NCBI GenBank assembly: GCA_029582155.1
Contig: CM055900.1
Span: 41,585,236-41,649,235 of the forward strand
Direction of reading: 5' to 3'
DNA from: Panopea generosa
Lineage: Eukaryota > Mollusca > Bivalvia > Adapedonta > Hiatellidae
DNA: 64,000 nt
The notes beneath the pieces are model-generated. The model had not been told where the DNA came from and searched no databases. It worked only from the letters and a program-made list of their open reading frames with translations. A program made the position numbers and the translations under genes. Shown here piece after piece: positions 1 through 10,690 of the stretch; the first letter of the stretch is position 1, and every line of letters starts with the position of its first letter.

Positions 1-175
1 AAAAAGGTAAAAATTGGAAATTACAAAAATGTTTTCCGAAGAATCGGTGTCATATTTGTTCATATTTGGCTCAAAGATAAGTATTAAGTAGTTAATACGT
101 ATAGTTAGGGGACTTAGAATTTTACATAAGGATACTATGAGAAAAGAGAACATTCTCATTTCTATTATTATCAGA
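1..175 (+). repeat. Fragment of dispersed repeat (copy also near 39600-39790)
   Basis: The opening bases match the stretch from about 39610 to 39785: both hold the word AATTACAAAAAT, then GGACTTAGAATTTTACATA or a close variant, then GATACTATG and a run of AAAACAGAAAATTCTCATTT type. Two copies 39 kb apart make this a dispersed repeat and not a gene. It is part of the larger AGCTC-type repeat described at 39190. Confidence 0.7.
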
Positions 176-421
176 TTCATTTTATTATCATTATTATCAT
201 CGTACTTTAATTTAAATGACTATATATTGTTATTAGTATCATCATCAGCAGTAGTAGTAGTAGAAGTAGTAGTAGTAGTAGTAGTAACTTATACCAATAT
301 GTTTGAAATGCACAGCTGCCAAAAAAGGAAAATAAGTGTGTCATTTTCATTATTTTATATCGATTATCATTTACTTTTATTATTATCATTTTATTATTAT
401 TTTCATTATTATTTGAATTAA
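176..421. repeat. Low-complexity TTATTATC / GTA microsatellite tract
   Basis: The stretch is dominated by TTAT/ATTATC runs, with a (GTA)n block near 250-285. Open frames exist on both strands here, but they encode only V/L/I/Y runs and are a product of the low complexity. Confidence 0.85.
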
Positions 422-1077
422 TTTAAATTATCATTTAATTTAATATTGAATGAAGGTCTCTCCAAAGAGTCCTTTTTTATTTTGCGTCTCCCAAGCACAT
501 CGGAAATTCAAATAAAACAAAAGCTAACAATCGTCTAACTGCCTTAAAATTCATTGTATATCTCCTATAAACGACAGAGTATAAAAAAGTAATAAACTAG
601 ATGCAATATTAACTGTAAATTTATTTAGATTAATATTATATAAATTTGTCTTACAATTCTCATTACTGACATTATTTACGACCAGCGCTGTGAGAATCGT
701 AAGACAAAACCGGATGTCTAACGAATCTCACGGTCTGAAGGATATCACGCTACACCGGCATGTGTAGTCGGGTCATCGTAATAAATATGGCATAATAAAT
801 AGTCTTGAGACAATTTGAGCCAAAAAAAAACACATTCATACAGTCACTGACATGCATGTCACTCAGTAAGAAGTGATTGAATTGACAAGAAACATATAGG
901 TCTTGAGGTATTCAATGAACCAGCCTTGGTAACTTTTGATTGAATTTTATTCAAGTTATGATCAAAGATTTATTAACTTTGAAATTTTGGTTAAAGTTTT
1001 GCATGCAGTCTGTAGCTATGCGATATATTGTACTGGACGTTTTTAAATACACTGTTACATAGATATTTTTAAAGAAG
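422..1077. other. AT-rich stretch with no recognised feature
   Basis: I see no protein family, RNA gene or repeat copy shared with the rest of the window here. Confidence 0.5.
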
Positions 1078-1508
1078 TGTCTAGGGGTACAGATATGATT
1101 GTATCCGATTCTAGAAGTACGGATGATCCGTACCCCTAGACAAGTCTGTAAAGGATCCAAATATTGTGGGTTAATTCTATCTTTAATTTCATTGCAAACA
1201 AATTTCATTGCAACAAATTTTAAGTGTCTACATGCTGACGGAGGTACTAATAAATTGTTACTGTTAAGGAAGCGATTTTCATAGAAGTAAAATACAGTAA
1301 TGTTATTTTTTTTCCTGTCTCCAGAATTAATGTTCCTTTTTACAGAGTGTTTCATACAATACAAATAGAAGAAAACAATTTTGGATTGCCAAGAATATCT
1401 GATTTTTGAGAAGTCTATGTAGAGGGTCTGGTATACGGCGGTTCTGCTGTACTTTGTAATTATTATGGTTTCATTTAGATGCAATATGAAGGTGAATTTG
1501 TAGTCCAA
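951..1508 (-). other. Open reading frame of 185 codons, unrecognised
   Basis: A minus-strand frame stays open for 558 bases, which is long for such AT-rich DNA. The translation is rich in I, N, Y and F, matches no family I know, and runs straight through the imperfect hairpin at 1078-1142. That argues against a real protein. There is no clear splice or start context. Probably chance. Confidence 0.2.
1078..1142. repeat. Short inverted repeat (hairpin)
   Basis: TGTCTAGGGGTAC at 1078-1090 is the exact reverse complement of the 13 bases at 1130-1142. Imperfect pairing continues inward (ATGAT near both inner ends). This could be the remnant of a small foldback element; the function is unknown. 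Confidence 0.75.
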
Positions 1509-1983
1509 AATTTGTTATTCTATCTGTCAGTCTGTCAGTCACACATTCGTCCAGAGCATAATTTAAAAACTAATGCTGAAACTTCACACAGTGATAGACG
1601 ATATTGGGAGGAAGTACAGAGTTTAAGAACCTTAACTCAAGTTAATTTATTTGTGTTTTAGTGGGTCGGATTAGCAATCCCCTACAAGTCTTTTATTGAA
1701 AAAGTTTTATACTAACTTGTGTGCTGTTACTGGTAGTTTGTACAGTTTACTGATTGATAGAATAGCCATAATTGTGCTTCCCCCTTCCAATTTGATTAAC
1801 ACCTTAAACACCTAGTTCTAAAACTGTAGACCTGGACACATGAGACTTTATTAGGTAAATTAAACTGTATGTGAAGAGTGATGCATCTGTGCTATTTTTT
1901 TATGTCCCCACAATAGGGCCATAATTGTAGATGACACTTCAGTTATATTTTCCAAAATAAAATTTCTATTGTCTTTTTTATAG
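1143..1983. other. Stretch without recognised genes
   Basis: No recognisable coding family or structured repeat is seen, only AT-rich unique-looking sequence. Confidence 0.45.
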
Positions 1984-2164
1984 GTACATAAAAAAATGGA
2001 CAATGGAAGAGAAAGATGCTCTTGCGGTCCTTGTGCCAAAATCTGCAATGGAGAAGAAGCCGTCTAGAATGAATGAAATATTATTACGTGAACAAATTAA
2101 AAATTCCGTGTTAAAATCACTGAATTGGCTGAAAATAAAATATCAAGTGTGGGCAATGGCTTAG
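1984..2164 (+). CDS. Possible terminal exon, unknown protein
   Basis: A 60-codon frame opens right after an acceptor-like TTTTTTATAG and ends at a TAG near 2162. It begins YIKKWTMEEKDALAVLVPKS and then becomes lysine-rich and helical. The KKWT.EE start recalls the first helix of Myb/SANT-like DNA-binding domains, but there is too little to assign a family. No partner exon is visible nearby. It may be a decayed exon or chance. Confidence 0.2.
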
Positions 2165-2779
2165 CAAAAACAGTAAGAAGAACAGAAAGTGATACAAAAT
2201 TAGGACTTCATTCTTAAACACAGTCTGTCTGTCTGCACACATACTGGATCCAAAAGTATACATGATTGGTTCATGTAATTCAGTTCTTTGTAGTGGGCAA
2301 TCAGGAGATAGTGTAGAGCAAGAACCATACTCTGGCTTGCTTCCTTTTTGAATTACCACTCTTCGTTACTTTTTGAAATATAACTCTAAAAAACCTATGT
2401 GAATTAATTGAACTTAAAATAAGGAATGCGATCATTACCTGGAAGTGTATTTTGTAAGAACCATATCTCTGACTTATCTCTTTTTTGATATTACTTCACT
2501 TTATAATTTTTACCTTTTGAAATATAACTCTTAAACTAATATTGAAAATCAGTTGACACTTGAAATAAGAATGGGGACATTGCATAAAAGCATATTTTGT
2601 AATTATTTTAATTACCTCCCTTTTTACTTTTCCCCCTCCCCTTTTGAATAAGAGGGGGTATATTCTTCTGCAACTGTTGGTAGGTTGGTTTGTCAGTCGA
2701 TAGACCAAGTGGTTTACAATCAATAACAAGAGAAAGGGCAAGTCACAGGTACATTTAACAGTAAAATGATTTCCAGGCA
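2165..2779. other. Stretch without recognised genes
   Basis: This is AT-rich sequence. Two similar pieces near 2345-2440 and 2500-2600 (TTTTTGA.ATTAC, GAAATATAACTCT, TTGAAATAAG) suggest the decayed internal duplication of a dispersed repeat. Confidence 0.4.
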
Positions 2780-3250
2780 AAACGTAGATATGGCTTGGGT
2801 TTAGGTTATTCAAACTTAGTAGGCAGGTTGGTCATAACCAGTAGGTGACCCTTATTGATTTTAGTTTCATTAGGTAAAAGGTAAAGGTCACAGGACCTTG
2901 AACAGTTAAACAGTTTCTGACAAATATCTATTGAAAGCTTGGGCCAAGACTCCTCAAACTTGGTAGGCAGATTGATCATGACCAGCAGATGATTCCTGTA
3001 GCTTTTTTCAGTTGGTAGGTCAAGGTCATGGTGACCTTGATTTGAAATGCATTTTCAGTCAATAATAACTGAAGAATGCTTGAACATAAAACTGTCAAAC
3101 TTCATAAATGAATGATTGTGGCCAGTAGATGACACAATTGTTTTAGGGTTAGTATGTCATGGTCACAATGACCTTTAGATGGAAAACCATTTCCAACAGG
3201 TCATTATTTGGGGGCATATGTGCTTTGCAAATAGCTCTCAAAAACTGTTG
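2780..3250 (+). repeat. Dispersed repeat with three diverged units carrying GGTCA palindromes
   Basis: Three related units of roughly 150 bases each carry CAAACTTGGTAGGCAG-type words, GACCAGTAGATGA and a GGTCAAGGTCA-type palindrome (near 2885, 3020 and 3160). This family is common in bivalve genomes. The middle unit contains AGGTCATGGTGACCT at 3023-3037, overlapping TCAAGGTCA at 3020-3028. Confidence 0.75.
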
Positions 3251-3768
3251 ATTTGGAATTAGTTGAAACTTACATGAAAGAATGGAGTCATTTATAGGTG
3301 ACTCATTTTTTAATTGCCTCCAAAGGGGCAAAGCAAAGGGGCATTTATTGTTACTTAAGTCCATCTGTCTTTGCAAATAGTTGTTTTTTTATTAAGAACT
3401 CTTGAAATGTATAATTAGTTTGATTCATATTTTGGTTGTAGGTTTATACTAAAGTAAAATTTTGGTCACACTCAACTAATTTTTGGTAAGTTTATGGTCC
3501 TATTTTGGCTTTATGGTTTGGTTTTTGATCAAAAACTCCTGATCAATTTGATTCATATTTAGCATGGATCAAAACAAAGTAAGGTAAATGACAAATAATG
3601 TTTTGTGCCTTATGTTTAAATTTGTCCATAACGTTATCAGCATTGTTCAAAATATTTCAAACGATACAAATCGGGGTATCTGCAATACTCTTTCATCTAT
3701 ACTGAGTTGTTCGAGACAAAACTATGTCATATTGTAAATGATATTATTTGTATTCTAAAAAGTTTGAA
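3250..3768. other. Tail of the dispersed repeat, no gene
   Basis: The stretch includes the word AGGGGCAAAGCAAAGGGGCA near 3325 and TTTGATTCATATTT twice (3420 and 3550). It looks like the continuation of the repeat family upstream. No coding content is recognised. Confidence 0.4.
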
Positions 3769-3874
3769 TCCCTGCCCGGCAACAGTCTCCGTGATGATTG
3801 ATATACGACATTGTGTCTCATTATCATTCGTCTCTCACCACTAATTCAAGTGGGAAAGTTATCAGTTACTTGCG
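3769..3874 (+). mobile_element. 5'-truncated tRNA-derived SINE (family A)
   Basis: From CCCGGCAACAGTCTCCGTGA to CAGTTACTTGCGA, this copy matches the body of the SINE at 6814-7099 in the opposite orientation, including TTGTGTCTCATTATCATTC and CTCTCACCACT. The tRNA-like head is missing. Confidence 0.8.
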
Positions 3875-4565
3875 ACTTAATTTTTCAGGTAAAAGTTTTT
3901 TATCAGGTAAGATATTTATGCAACCTCTCATTGGATGTGAATGAAACTTCACATGTGTGTTTTCAACATCATCAATGGAACACACAGAGACAAGAATCAT
4001 AACTCTGGATTGCATTTTGACACAGTTATGGCCCTTTTTCGACTTAATTTTTCAGGTTAAAGTTTTTTATCTGGTAAGATATTTATGCAACCACTAATTG
4101 GATATGAATGAAACTTTGCATGTGTGTTCACCATCGTTAATGAAACACACAGACAAGAACATGTGTGTTCACCACCACCATTAAAACACACAGAGATAAG
4201 AACCATAACTTTGGGTTGCATTTTGGCACAGTTATGGCCCTTTTTGGACTTAATTTTTCAGGTTAAAAAGTTTTTTATCATGTAAGATATCTATGCAACC
4301 ACTCATTTTATATGAATGAAACTTTGCATGTGTGTTCACCATCGTTAATGAAACACACAGACAAGAACCATAACTCTGGGTTACATTTTGGCAGAGGTAT
4401 GGCCCTTTAAGACCTATTTTTTTCCTCTGTAGACACCCAGGTTAAACTTTTGCGTTTAGACGCGTTTAAGTTTTGGTGTTTGCCTCCAATATCAATATTT
4501 TCATTGGTGGTGAGTTTTATCCCATCGGCGAGCTTTGTAGTCTTCTGACAACTCTTGTTACAAGG
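3875..4565 (+). repeat. Long dispersed repeat with three internal tandem units
   Basis: Units starting near 3878, 4039 and 4248 each begin GACTTAATTTTTCAGGT and run through GATATTTATGCAACC, AACACACAGA and AGTTATGGCCCTTT. The repeat ends GGCGAGCTTTGTAGTCTTC at about 4548, followed by TGACAACTCTTGTTA. A reverse-oriented relative lies at 57150-57440 inside a DUS2 intron. Non-coding. Confidence 0.8.
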
Positions 4566-4987
4566 ACTTCATAGTACTACTCTCTAGGTCAGCTAAATAT
4601 ATTTATGTGTGTACATTGACAACTACTTGTGCAACTGCTTGGTATTATATCCTTCTAGAATTCAACTAATGTAGTTAGGACATGTGATTTATAGTTTTTG
4701 AATAGTCAAAAGACATTATTAGTTAATTCCATCATTCTGTTTTTTATCATTATTTAAAATGCTTTAATAAGAGAATATACGGTACATTGTAAATTTAAAG
4801 CTTGTTGTACTTTAAAACTGTTGGCAAATTTGAAGCTTTTTCCATTTTGTAAACTGTTGCATTAACAACTTCTATACTCTGTAACCATTGCAACTTCTTT
4901 AAGAATGCTGAAAAATTCTTCATTTCTTTATTGACCTTTATAAGTAGACTGTTTTAAATGCAAAGTTTCATTTTTGCTGACAGTATG
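4566..4987. other. Stretch without recognised genes
   Basis: AT-rich sequence; I see nothing specific in it. Confidence 0.5.
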
Positions 4988-4989
4988 TA

Positions 4990-5983
4990 TGAGGGGGGTG
5001 GGGGTTCAGAAAGTTTGTAGACTTGCCATATCTTTTTTTTATTTATCATTGTATTCTAATAATTCTCAGGGGGTATGTGCCACTATATATTTGCATAATT
5101 TTACGAAAAATTGATAATTTTTCATCATTAGTTTATATTCTATAGTAACTATGGAAACGTTGATTTACGTAGTCGGCGCAGTTTTTGCTTTTTTCCTACC
5201 GCTACTATTCAAACGAGCGTAGCGTTGCCAAAACGCGTTTTATTTTTAAATAAAAAATATCAATGTGTGCTGTATTGTATGCTTGTCTACACCAACTATG
5301 TGCATTGCAAAATTACTGCAATATTATGAAGTTACAGTATGCCATTTTGTTTGAAACAAAATGACGTTGGGGCACTTGAAAATGGATAAGCACGCGAAAT
5401 ACCGCAATTCCGTAAAGTTCTGCTCCATATCAGGTAATACACCTGCTCATAGAGAGAAACAAAAGTATATACGATATCTAATGTTTCAAGGTCTCTAGTG
5501 TTTAAATATCACAAAATCAATGTTTTTGAGATGGCTGGGAATTAGTCATTAAAGAAGAGCAAATGGGAAGTCGATTTGAAGGCATATTGGAATCAAAGCA
5601 TGTTTTACAGAATTTAGTGTCCAGTATACCATCTTCTGATTTTGTTAACATGTTCACTGAATGGTGTAAATGGTGGCAAAAACGTATAGCCCATGGAGGA
5701 GAGTATTTTGAGAAAAGTGACTCAGTAAATTTGATGCAAAAGCACCTGTTAAAAATATTGACGTCGTTTTTTGTTGAATACGTTATCATTTTGCCCCGAC
5801 ATATCCAACTGCTATGCTTTGAATAGTGCCTTATTTTCTTAATAGTTGATGTATCATGCTAAAATTTTCAAAATATGTCCCATATACATTTATTTCAAAT
5901 ACATTAACACTATTGTGCATTGTATAATTGACATAAATAAGTTATAGCAAAAGTCTACAAACTTTCTGACCCCCCTCCCCTCT
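4990..5983 (+). mobile_element. Mariner-like DNA transposon with G-rich terminal inverted repeats
   Basis: The ends are inverted repeats sharing TCAGAAAGTTTGTAGACTT behind a G-rich tip (left about 4990-5025, right about 5946-5983). Both ends are flanked by TA (4988-4989 and 5984-5985), the target duplication of the Tc1/mariner group. Inside, at 5563-5826, is a decayed transposase end in the same orientation. At about 994 bases it is shorter than a usual mariner of about 1.3 kb, and no N-terminal helix-turn-helix is readable, so it is internally shortened and non-autonomous. The second element at 38041-39064 has related tips. Confidence 0.85.
5563..5826 (+). pseudogene. Mariner-type transposase C-terminal remnant
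   Basis: The 87-codon frame reads IPSSDFVNMFTEWCKWWQKR followed by IAHGGEYFEK. This matches the C-terminal pattern of mariner transposases (IP..DF..CF..W..R...C....G.YFEG). The catalytic DDD core upstream is not readable, so this is a dead fragment inside the TIR element at 4990-5983. Confidence 0.7.
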
Positions 5984-6068
5984 TATTTTGGATTTAAAAA
6001 GTGACAATTTTTATAGTATCAAGATAAATGTACATGAAACAATCTGTTTAACTGTCTTCTAATTTTTT

Positions 6069-6440
6069 AGCTCTCCTGAGCACGAAGTGTTCCGGGTGAG
6101 CTATTGTGATCACTCACTGTCCGTCTGTCCACACTTTTATTCAAATGACATCTCCTAAACCACTGGGCCAATTTCAACCAAACTTCACAGGGATGTTCCT
6201 TAAGCGGACCCCTTTCAGAATTGTTCAAAGAATTCCATATCATACAGAATAATTGTTGTTGAAAGGAAAAATCTTCTTGTCAGAAACTATTGGCTGGATT
6301 TCAAAATAATTTCACAGAAATGTTGCTTGGGTGACCTTCTCCCAAGAATGTTAAAATATTCTGATTTGTCAAAAAACATGGCCTCCAGAGGACATGGTCA
6401 CTTTTCCCTGTATGTATGTAATTGAAACTTTAAAACAATC
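6069..6440 (+). repeat. AGCTC-type dispersed repeat fragment
   Basis: It starts TAGCTCTCCTGAGCACGAAG and continues GGGTGAGCTATTGTGATCAC and TCCGTCTGTCC, the head of a repeat family common in bivalves. Later words (TTCAAATGACATCTC, TTCAAAGAATTC, TTCTTGTCAGAAACT, CATGGTCACTTTT) recur at 10200-10690. Non-coding. Confidence 0.75.
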
Positions 6441-7625
6441 TTAAAAAAGAGATCCCTTTCAGATACTGAATCAGTAGAAAGAGGAACCCCTCAAGGGGTT
6501 ATATTATCTCCTCTACTCTTTTCTATTTTGATAAATGATCTACCTGCTACACTAGAGGGGACATGCATGGTTACCAGTCAATTTGCTAATGATTCTGGCA
6601 CATGGCTAAAGGGGTCAATTTAAACCTGTTACAAATTAGAGCTCAATCGGGACTTGACCTTATATTAGGTTGGGCCAAAGAATGGCGTTTAAAATTAGTC
6701 AGTCTAAAAAAGTGGGTATTATTTTTGGAAATTCAAATCAACAGTGTTGACGTACATTTAGGCGGCACAGCGATCATATTAAAAAAAAATCATCAAATTT
6801 TTAGGCATGCTTTTATTGATTGATTGATTGATTGAATATTAGTGGCATTTTTATGCCATCGAGGGCTAACATATGATCAGTTAACCTAACCACTGTTTCC
6901 TGTGATTAAACAGAACTCGAGCACACCCCATCTCCGCAAGTAACTGATAACTTTCCCATTGAATCAGTGGTGAGAGATGAATGATAATGAGACACAACGT
7001 CGTATATCATTCATCATGGAGACTGTTGCGGGACGGAGATTCAAACTCACGGCCCCTGAATTCATAGTCAGACGCCTAACCAACTGAGCGGGGCCTGGCG
7101 CATGCTTTCAGATAGAAAACTAAATTTTCACCGTCACATAAAAGACATCATGATCAGGTGTGAGAGAGACTTAAATTTGATGAGAATGCTAAGAAGTACA
7201 GATTTTGGCTCTGATAAACATAGCCTCTTATATATAAGTCTCTTACATGTAAAAAAATAGACTATGGAGCTCATATCTGTTCTCGTGCACCCCTTCAATA
7301 CTAAAAAAATAGATAACATCCAAAATAAGACCTTCAAGTTAGCCCTCAGAGCGCTCCAGACCACACCTGGTCATATATTAGAAGTGGAGGCTGGAATTAT
7401 TTAACTTAAATTAAAACGGGGAAGATCAGTCAGTTAAGAACTGGGCCAGGGCTCAAACTAGGAAAAATGGGAACGCTGTGAATAAGCTCATTGGGACCGG
7501 AAACTTCATCAAGTCAAAATATTTTATAAACAAAACGCGCACATTTTGCTTCCTTTCGGGGCTTATACCCAGGACTTGGTAGATGAGTACAGTCTCAGAT
7601 TTAAAAACAGAAGGATCTAGTAAAA
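6441..7625 (+). mobile_element. Non-LTR retrotransposon (LINE) reverse-transcriptase fragment
   Basis: At 6466-6610 the frame reads ERGTPQGVILSPLLFSILIN DLP, the fingers/palm motif of LINE reverse transcriptases, followed by FANDSGTW where the catalytic F/YADD is expected, so the site has one changed Asp. Further on, LILGWAKEWRLKL and, beyond the inserted SINE, SDRKLNFHRHIKDI, LNLMRMLRSTDFGSDK, IDNIQNKTFKLALRALQTTP and ILEVEAGI give the thumb and connection of jockey/CR1-like elements; KNWARAQTRKNGN follows near 7438. Frame changes occur near 6610 and after 7400, plus at least one stop near 7258. It is 5'-truncated, and its 3' end is not defined. Confidence 0.85.
6814..7099 (-). mobile_element. 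tRNA-derived SINE (family A), full length, inserted in a LINE
   Basis: Read on the minus strand it begins with a tRNA-like head (GGCCCCGCTCAGTTGGTTAG, box A; GAGTTTGAATCTCC, box B). The body holds the shared TCAGTTACTTGCGGAG word, and the tail is (CAAT)n. It is bordered by a duplicated GCATGCTTT (6805-6813 and 7100-7108), the target-site duplication. The LINE reading resumes on the far side, so the SINE is the younger of the two. Confidence 0.9.
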
Positions 7626-7952
7626 TATAATAAATTCCATTGCAGCCAAACCATTATAGGTCAGTTTACCTATGCCACCAACATTATGTTTGGGGTTTTA
7701 CAGCACATTGTAATTTGTTGATGGTTTACTATTGACAATTACTGATGGTACGTTGGATATATGGTTACATAAGATAACTATCAATTGTATTCTACCATTG
7801 TAACCACACACAATTAGTGTGTACAGACACCTCTTAAGATAGAATTAAATTTTATCGAAAGTTCATATTTAGGTCGAATCTTGCTGACAATATAAGCAAA
7901 GTAATTTGCGCTATGAGCAGTGTTATTTGGCTTAAAATATTGGTAAACAAGC
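7626..7952. other. Stretch without recognised genes
   Basis: AT-rich sequence between the LINE remnant and the hairpin; no feature is recognised. Confidence 0.45.
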
Positions 7953-8053
7953 ATTAATGGTTTATAATCAGTGCATGTAATTACTTATGTTAAATGAGGT
8001 GCACCACCTCATTTAACATAAGTAATTACATGCACTGATTATAAACCATTAAT
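7953..8053. repeat. Perfect 49-bp inverted repeat with a 3-base loop
   Basis: Bases 7953-8001 (ATTAATGGTTTATAATCAGT...) are the exact reverse complement of 8005-8053, with only CAC between them. No mismatch is visible in 49 pairs. This could extrude as a cruciform or give a long RNA hairpin. There is no TIR-element signature outside it. Confidence 0.95.
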
Positions 8054-8217
8054 AGGTTTATGTAATATATTGCTGCAATCGGTGAATACAAACTGAAATA
8101 AAAATAATTTCTTTGTATAAACTACAAATTTGAATGCAAACTCTTTCAATTTGTGGTTAAAACAAGAATCAACACATATTCCGCTAAAAAATGGTACAAA
8201 AATAACTTATACTTTTT

Positions 8218-8690
8218 TTGTATAGCTCGGGTCAAAAATTGGTAACACGTGTCAGAAAATGAGAAGCACGTGCATTGATTTTTTTTCATATATGTTGTAG
8301 AACACCTTATTCTGAGCAACTTTTGTTCTTAGAGTGATCAGCTATCTGTCTTCATTTAGTCCAAAACGGTCCGTGCCAACACGTGCCATTCGGTTTAAAA
8401 TATGACGCCAATTGGGGTTCCATGTTTAAACCCCATTACTGACGTCATTCTTGTGACGTTTTTAACCCGGACACAGGGTTCGACAGGTATTGAGTAGCTC
8501 TTCAGGTTGATATCATTTTTTTTGAAAAAATGGCCGTCAGTGGTCGCCAGCAGGCCTCGAGCTTAGATTATAATGTAGCACGTGCCAGAAAATGAGAGCC
8601 ACGTGCATTTTGGTAATGTTGATATATGATGTAGAAAATTTAATACTGACAAATTTTTGTGTTGAAACTATATGGCTATCTCAAACCGTT
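8218..8690 (+). repeat. Diverged duplication with paired CACGTG boxes
   Basis: Two copies about 340 bases apart (8218-8345 and 8571-8690) share CAGAAAATGAGA, CACGTGCATT, ATATATG.TGTAGAA and TATGGCTATCT or a variant. Each copy has two ACGTG-containing boxes flanking the CAGAAAATGAGA word. It is probably a decayed tandem repeat of unknown function. Confidence 0.6.
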
Positions 8691-10199
8691 AAACCAACAG
8701 AACCTTAACCCCCAACTGACCTATGGTCAGCCGGAGGGCCAAAAAAGGATCGAACCTGAGCCGAGAGGCCATTTCCGGTCCGATTTTTTCAAGTTGGGTA
8801 TCGTTGGAAAGGTCTTGACGAGCCTGACAAAGTAGCATCGAGTTTTGTTAATTAATTAGAAGCACGAGCAAGAGCACATGCAAAAATTGAATATTAGACT
8901 TGGAGTCGAATTTTATTTTTTAACTAGATCTCGTCAAATAAAGGCCAGTTTGTTCTTACCGTTTTAAAATCTTTTACTTTTCTATCTAACTGATTCCAAA
9001 AATCGATATTTGGCCGATTTTTCCATTTTTGGCTATGTTAGAGTCTCCATAGAGGCATATGCCGTTCCACAAGGCTATAAAACTATATATTTCTAGAAAG
9101 ATCTATTCAAGCCCTTCAACATGGTATCAAACATATAAGACCCAATGACATAGAAATGTCTTTAAAGGTCATCTGAAAATGATCCCAAATTCATTGATTT
9201 TAGTGATTTTGTCCCTAAAAAAAGTCATAAACAAATCGGAAAATTGTTCATATCTTTGCCGTTTGTGAACACATTGCTCTGAAATGTTCCATAAATGTTC
9301 CTTTATTCATGTTCTATGGATTTCGATAGTTTGCGAGAGCGAGATCTGAAGTTTAAATCTACTTTTCTTTATCTAAACGCGTTTTTTTACCTTGGCTTTG
9401 AACGAAAATTAAAGATTGACTTTGACGGTTGGGTACAAGGTAGGATGCAATCCATTCATTGGTAAAGAGTTTATAAAGATCACGAATCGCAATGTTGAGA
9501 TATAACATTTTGAACATATACACCCTAAAAAAAAAATAATTTCATAACATTGTTTTTGCTTGACGAATATTTTTATAGTGAAATATCCCCTACCTAACCC
9601 TACCTTAACCCCATGGGTTGCCCCTGATAAGCGATTTTGGACCCTCCTAATTATTGAGATAATTACCATAACTCCCTAATTAAGGGACACCATCATAAAA
9701 AAAAATGATTTTTTACCCCCAACTTTTAAGTACCATAACTCCGTTCGGAAAAATCACCTCCGTGGTCCTTATCCATGTATCTTTCTAATGATACATTCAA
9801 ATTTAACCCAAGTCATATAGTAATATATATGACATCTAATTATGTGGTTAAATCGGTATTTAGGAACTTTACGTCGTGAGGTTTGGATTTCCCCATATGC
9901 CCATCTTTTTGCTTATTTTTTTTTTTTGCTGGGTTTAGGTTGCCCATCCCAGGGGACCTAAAAAAACTCCTAACTACCTGTAATTTGCACTATCCGGGTC
10001 TAGAAAGCTTTTAAAGACCTTAACTCAGGACCCAAGAACATCATTTTTTTCAAAGTCCCAACATTTTAGTTACATGTAACCCTGGGTTTAGGTATCCAAA
10101 AGACCCTATAGCCCTATATAGGACCCCCTGGTCAAACCCCTAAACCCAGCAACACATCAAGAATATTCCCCTGCTATAAAGTTAAAATGATGATAGTGT
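8691..10199. other. Gene-free stretch
   Basis: No coding family is seen. Pieces such as CCATAACTCC (9669, 9733) and CCCTAACCC-like words recur, and the style resembles the dispersed repeats of this genome. I could not define an element. Confidence 0.4.
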
Positions 10200-10690
10200 C
10201 CCTACGACACTTATAAGGGTAACTGTACGTCGTCCGTCAGACCACACTTTTCTTCAAATGACATCTCTGAATCCAGTTGGTGGAAGTTAATGAAACATAG
10301 CGTTGATGTTCTTTGAATGATCCTGTACTAAAGTTATTCAAAGAATTCTGTTCCATGCGGAACTTTTGTTACCATAGCAACGGAAAAGATAAACTTTAAA
10401 AAAAGTCTCAGACACTGCCAGTCCGAAATCAAAATAATTTCATAAACATATTCCTTGGGAAGATCCTCTACCAAGATAGTTCAAATTATTCCGATTTGTT
10501 GAAGAACATGGCTGCCAGAGAACGTGGTCACTTTCACCTAAATTTGTATAGTGAGAATTTTAACAATCTTCTTGTCAGAAACTGCTGGCCCGAGTTAAAA
10601 ATAATTTAACAAAAATGTTCCTTGGATTCCTTTGAATATTGAAATATTATGATATGTCATACCAGGAGGCATGATCACTTTTTCTAAATA
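10200..10690 (+). repeat. Dispersed repeat related to 6069-6440
   Basis: It shares GTCCGTC, TCTTCAAATGACATCTC, TTCAAAGAATTC, TTGTCAGAAACTGCTGGC, ATAATTTCA..AAATATTCCTTGG and CATGGCTGCCAGAGAACGTGG with the repeat at 6069. An internal duplication is visible (GTCAGAAACTG / GTCTCAGACACTGCC). Non-coding. Confidence 0.7.

Noticed and set aside
137-421. Frames rich in V, L, I and Y at the left edge
   Set aside because: Low-complexity TTAT and GTA repeats; no protein features.
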